A stretch of 48,238 bases of DNA from Streptomyces graminilatus. GTDB taxonomy: Bacteria > Actinomycetota > Actinomycetes > Streptomycetales > Streptomycetaceae. Below are positions 45,781 to 48,238 of this stretch, piece after piece (position 1 is the stretch's first letter; each line of letters begins with the position of its first letter). The DNA is taken from NCBI RefSeq assembly GCF_001418565.1, contig NZ_LIQQ01000211.1, positions 1 through 48,238 of the forward strand, given 5' to 3'. Under the pieces are notes generated by a model that had not been told where the DNA came from, searched no databases, and worked only from the letters and a program-made list of their open reading frames with translations. The position numbers and the translations under genes are program-made.

Positions 45781-45815
45781 CGGCATTCGGCATTCGGTAT
45801 TGGGCATTCGGCATG
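45781..45815. repeat. Five tandem 7-bp repeats in an intergenic region
   Basis: CGGCATT occurs at 45781 and 45788, then variants CGGTATT (45795), GGGCATT (45802) and CGGCATG (45809). The array lies in the 167-bp gap between the reductase and DUF2277 genes, where the divergent promoters must be. Strain-variable length is possible. Nothing else was identified in this gap. Confidence 0.7.
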
Positions 45816-45855
45816 CGAGCGGCGCGGATCACCCCGTACGCGCGAGACTGGAGTC

Positions 45856-46098
45856 ATGTGCCGCAGCATCAAGACCCTTCGCCCACCCGTAATCCCCGAA
45901 GAGGCCACCGAGGACGAGATCAGGGCCGCCGCGCTCCAGTACGTCCGCAAGGTCTCCGGCTTCCGGGCGCCGGCCGCCCACAACCGCGAGGTTTTCGAAC
46001 ACGCCGTCGATGTCATCGCGTCGGCCACGGCCGAACTGCTGGACGGCCTTGAGGTGCGCGGCGGGGGTGGTACGGCAGCAGCCCGGCACGCGTCCTAG
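45856..46098 (+). CDS. DUF2277 family protein (host)
   Basis: 80 aa, ATG start. The opening MCRSIKTLRPP, then ATEDEIRAAALQYVRKVSG and HNREVFEHAVDVIA are the features I know from DUF2277, a small family widespread in actinobacteria and of unknown function. The stop codon is inside the loop of a long terminator hairpin shared with the next gene. Confidence 0.85.
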   Translation: MCRSIKTLRPPVIPEEATEDEIRAAALQYVRKVSGFRAPAAHNREVFEHAVDVIASATAELLDGLEVRGGGGTAAARHAS

Positions 46099-46120
46099 TC
46101 CTGGACGCGGGCCGGGCTGC
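46078..46120. terminator. Bidirectional terminator between convergent host genes
   Basis: 46078-46095 and 46103-46120 are nearly perfect 18-nt inverted arms (two mismatched positions in the middle) with a 7-nt loop. The DUF2277 TAG stop lies at the loop, and the convergent galactosidase stop is 24 bp beyond the stem. Confidence 0.75.
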
Positions 46121-46143
46121 GGGGCCGAGTGGTGGCCGTGGGG

Positions 46144-48135
46144 CTAGCCGACGGTCCACTTCTGGTTGTCGCCCGTGCCGCAGGTCCACAGGATCATCTT
46201 CGTGCCGTTGGCCGTGGCCGCGTTCAGCGCGTCCAGGCAGAGGCCCGCGTTGACGTTGGTGATCGTGCCGTCGGCGTTGACGTTCCACTTCTGGTTGTTG
46301 CCGCCGTGGCAGTCCCAGATGGTGACCTTCGTACCGTTGGTCGTGCCGCTGTTCCAGGCGTCCAGGCACTTGTTGCCGTACACCACGAGTTCCTTGCGGG
46401 AGGTGTACGTCCAGGACTGGTTGGAGCCGCCGTTGCAGTCCCACAGCTCGGCCTGGGTGCCGTTGGTGATCGTGCTGTCGAAGAGGTCCAGGCAGCGGCC
46501 GGACTGCTTGCCGGTGACCAGGCTGCCGTTCGTGCCCGGGACCGGCTCGACGGTCAGTGTGCCCAGGGCCGGGCCGTTCGTGACGGTGAGCGTGTTGGCG
46601 GCACCCTTGGCCAGGGCGACCTGGACGGAGATCGTGCCCGGGGTCGGGCCGGTCGGCGGGAAGGACACCGTGGTCGCCGTCTGGCCGTTGACCTTCAGGG
46701 TCGCCGTACGGGCCGCGCTCGTGTTGTTGGTGTACGTGAAGTCGGCGACCGCGATACCCGTGTTCGCCGCGCTCACGCCGGTGTAGCTCGTGCCGGGGCC
46801 GGGCTCGTACGCGCTGCTCGGGGCCTCAGTACCGCCGGTGACCGTGAGCAGGACCGAGCCGCCGGCCGGGACGCTCGTGGTGTAGCCGGTGGCGAACGAG
46901 CCGACGTTCTGGCGGCTCCACAGGTCACGGACGGTCGCTGACGCGTTCGTCAGACCGAGGTCGGCCCAGCGGACGGTGATGTTCTGGGCGGAGGAGGTGC
47001 GGTTGAGGAGTACGACGGCACGCTTGCCGGTGCCGGACAGCACCTTCCCGTACACCTGTGCGCCCGTGGTGTCCTCGGCGACCTTTGCGCCCTGGAGGCC
47101 GCGCGGGTCCTGGTCGACGGCGACGACCTCGGGGTTCTTGAGGATGTCCGCCGTCTCGGTCGTCATCGTGGCGAGGTTGTTGCCCGCGAGGAGCGGTGCG
47201 CCGGAGATGGCCCACAGGGCCATGTGGGTGCGGTTCTGGGCGGCGGTGAAGCCGTCCATGCCGATCATCAGCATGTCCGGGTCGTTGTAGTAGCCGGTGT
47301 GCTGGGCGGTGGGGTGCACGTTCCGGTCGTAGTTGGTCAGCAGGTTGGTCATGGACGGCTTGTTGCCGAACAGGATGATGTCGTCGTTGGTCCGCCACAT
47401 CGCCCCCTGTCCCGGCGCCCAGTTCCACGGGTTCATGCGGCCCCAGTTGCACAGCGACAGGGTCATCGGGCGGCCGGTCGTGGCCGTGGCGGTCGCGATG
47501 GCGTTGCTGATGGCCTGGTACGTCGTCTTCGGGTCGAGGCCCTCCTTGTCGCCGCCGCACCAGTCGACCTTGACGAAGTCGAAGCCCCATTGGGAGAACT
47601 GGAGCATGTCCTGCGCGTAGTGGCCCTCGCTGCCGCTGCCCGGGGCGGCGGGGCGGCCGGTCGGGAAGTAGAAGCCGCAGCCGTCCTTGCCCGCGTCGGT
47701 GTAGATGCCGGCCTTGAGGCCCTTGCTGTGGATGTAGTCGGCGATGGCCTTCATACCGCCGGGCCACTCGGACTCGTCGACCGTGATGTTCCCGGCACCG
47801 TCCCGGGTGCCCTGCCACCAGCCCTCGTCGATGTTGACGTAGTTGTAGCCGGCCTGCGGCAGCCCGGAGGCTACGAGCGCATCGACCTGGTTCTTGATCA
47901 CGTTGTTGTCGATCACCGCCGCGAAACTGTTCCAGGAGGCCCAGCCCATGGGGGCGGCGGGGACCGGGATCTGGCGGGTGGAGGCGGCCACGGGGGCGGT
48001 GTCGAGGGTGGTCGCTCTTCCTCCTTCTTCAGCCTGCGGCTGGGCGAAGAGGAGGGCTGCGGTCGCCGCGGTCGCCAGGGCGAGGGCGCGGATCACTGTG
48101 CGGGTGAGAAGGGATGAGCGCGGCGGGGGATACAT
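46144..48135 (-). CDS. Secreted GH27 alpha-galactosidase with ricin-type lectin (host)
   Basis: 663 aa, ATG start with AAAGGAG 5 bp upstream. Residues 1-35 are a signal peptide (basic start, ALALATAATAALLFA core). The GH27 barrel follows from about 60: PMGWASWNSF, NIDEGWW, KVDWCGG with the nucleophile Asp near 190, and WRTNDDI with the acid/base Asp about 60 residues later. A beta sandwich (350-430), a carbohydrate-binding-like domain (445-530) and a ricin B-type lectin end (535-663) with Q-x-W repeats (NQSWTY, NQKWNV, NQKWTV). It releases terminal alpha-galactose from plant galactans outside the cell. Convergent with DUF2277. Confidence 0.92.
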   Translation of the reverse strand: MYPPPRSSLLTRTVIRALALATAATAALLFAQPQAEEGGRATTLDTAPVAASTRQIPVPAAPMGWASWNSFAAVIDNNVIKNQVDALVASGLPQAGYNYVNIDEGWWQGTRDGAGNITVDESEWPGGMKAIADYIHSKGLKAGIYTDAGKDGCGFYFPTGRPAAPGSGSEGHYAQDMLQFSQWGFDFVKVDWCGGDKEGLDPKTTYQAISNAIATATATTGRPMTLSLCNWGRMNPWNWAPGQGAMWRTNDDIILFGNKPSMTNLLTNYDRNVHPTAQHTGYYNDPDMLMIGMDGFTAAQNRTHMALWAISGAPLLAGNNLATMTTETADILKNPEVVAVDQDPRGLQGAKVAEDTTGAQVYGKVLSGTGKRAVVLLNRTSSAQNITVRWADLGLTNASATVRDLWSRQNVGSFATGYTTSVPAGGSVLLTVTGGTEAPSSAYEPGPGTSYTGVSAANTGIAVADFTYTNNTSAARTATLKVNGQTATTVSFPPTGPTPGTISVQVALAKGAANTLTVTNGPALGTLTVEPVPGTNGSLVTGKQSGRCLDLFDSTITNGTQAELWDCNGGSNQSWTYTSRKELVVYGNKCLDAWNSGTTNGTKVTIWDCHGGNNQKWNVNADGTITNVNAGLCLDALNAATANGTKMILWTCGTGDNQKWTVG

Positions 48136-48180
48136 GCGGCTCCTTTCCGGGGCGCGGCGTTGCGATTCCCGGAATTCTTT

Positions 48181-48196
48181 GTTCGATATTTCGAAC
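48181..48196. promoter_or_regulatory. Palindromic operator upstream of the galactosidase
   Basis: GTTCGA, TATT and TCGAAC form a perfect palindrome 46-61 bp before the galactosidase ATG, in the most AT-rich part of the promoter region. Sugar-responsive regulators of the LacI or ROK type bind such sites; the actual regulator is not in this window. Confidence 0.55.
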
Positions 48197-48238
48197 TGCG
48201 ATCGGCGATCCGAACGAGGGGGGCGCGCTGAAAATTAG

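Noticed and set aside
47224..48117. 297-codon plus-strand frame opposite the galactosidase
   Set aside because: The GH27 catalytic motifs are on the minus strand; this frame is a shadow.

Overview
The window is high-GC Streptomyces-type DNA: GTG starts are common, genes overlap by ATGA or GTGA, and the gene families are actinobacterial. Most of it is one integrated element of about 42.2 kb inserted in a tRNA-Val(UAC) gene. A perfect 48-bp direct repeat of the tRNA 3' part (149-196 and 42313-42360) marks attL and attR. Host chromosome lies outside: the tRNA and its promoter on the left, and on the right a PknB-type Ser/Thr kinase, a small conserved protein, a ketopantoate-reductase-like enzyme, a DUF2277 protein and a secreted GH27 alpha-galactosidase with a ricin-type lectin domain.

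Element layout from left to right. (1) Integration and lysogeny control, 197-3256: tyrosine integrase and XRE repressor in one leftward operon, diverging from a Cro-like gene and an AlpA/Xis-like gene across a short operator region. (2) Small accessory genes, 3272-6006. (3) Replication, 6092-9334: primase-polymerase, RecA-fold ATPase, an iteron-like region and SSB. (4) Small regulators, 9344-11701, including a sigma factor that seems to have region 2 only. (5) A transfer-like block, 11698-15614: DUF2637 membrane protein, two small Spd-like membrane proteins and a TraB/FtsK-type DNA translocase, as in actinomycete integrative conjugative elements (AICEs) and Streptomyces plasmids. A GIY-YIG protein and a MerR-like protein follow. 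(6) A full siphovirus block, 16735-37144: collagen-like protein, HNH, terminases, SPP1-type portal, MuF protein, scaffold, capsid, connectors, tail tube, a frameshifted tail chaperone pair, tape measure, distal tail and fibre proteins. (7) Lysis, 37209-38598: amidase and two holin-like proteins. (8) Cargo near attR, 38649-42096: an opposite-strand Scr1-like/DUF5753, DUF6879 cassette and several small unknown genes.

The main point of interest is that one intact-looking temperate siphophage also carries an AICE-style dsDNA transfer module. Streptomyces TraB-type transfer needs no relaxase, so the element could in principle spread both as virions and by mycelial conjugation. This is an inference from gene content. 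Other notable structures are: a -1 slippery heptamer CCCTTTC followed by a 7-bp hairpin in the tail chaperone gene; matching arm-type repeats at both ends of the element; divergent promoters predicted to give leaderless repressor and Cro mRNAs; inverted and direct iterons behind the helicase gene; and an opposite-strand membrane-protein gene inside the late region. No start, frameshift or function here was tested; all comes from reading the sequence.
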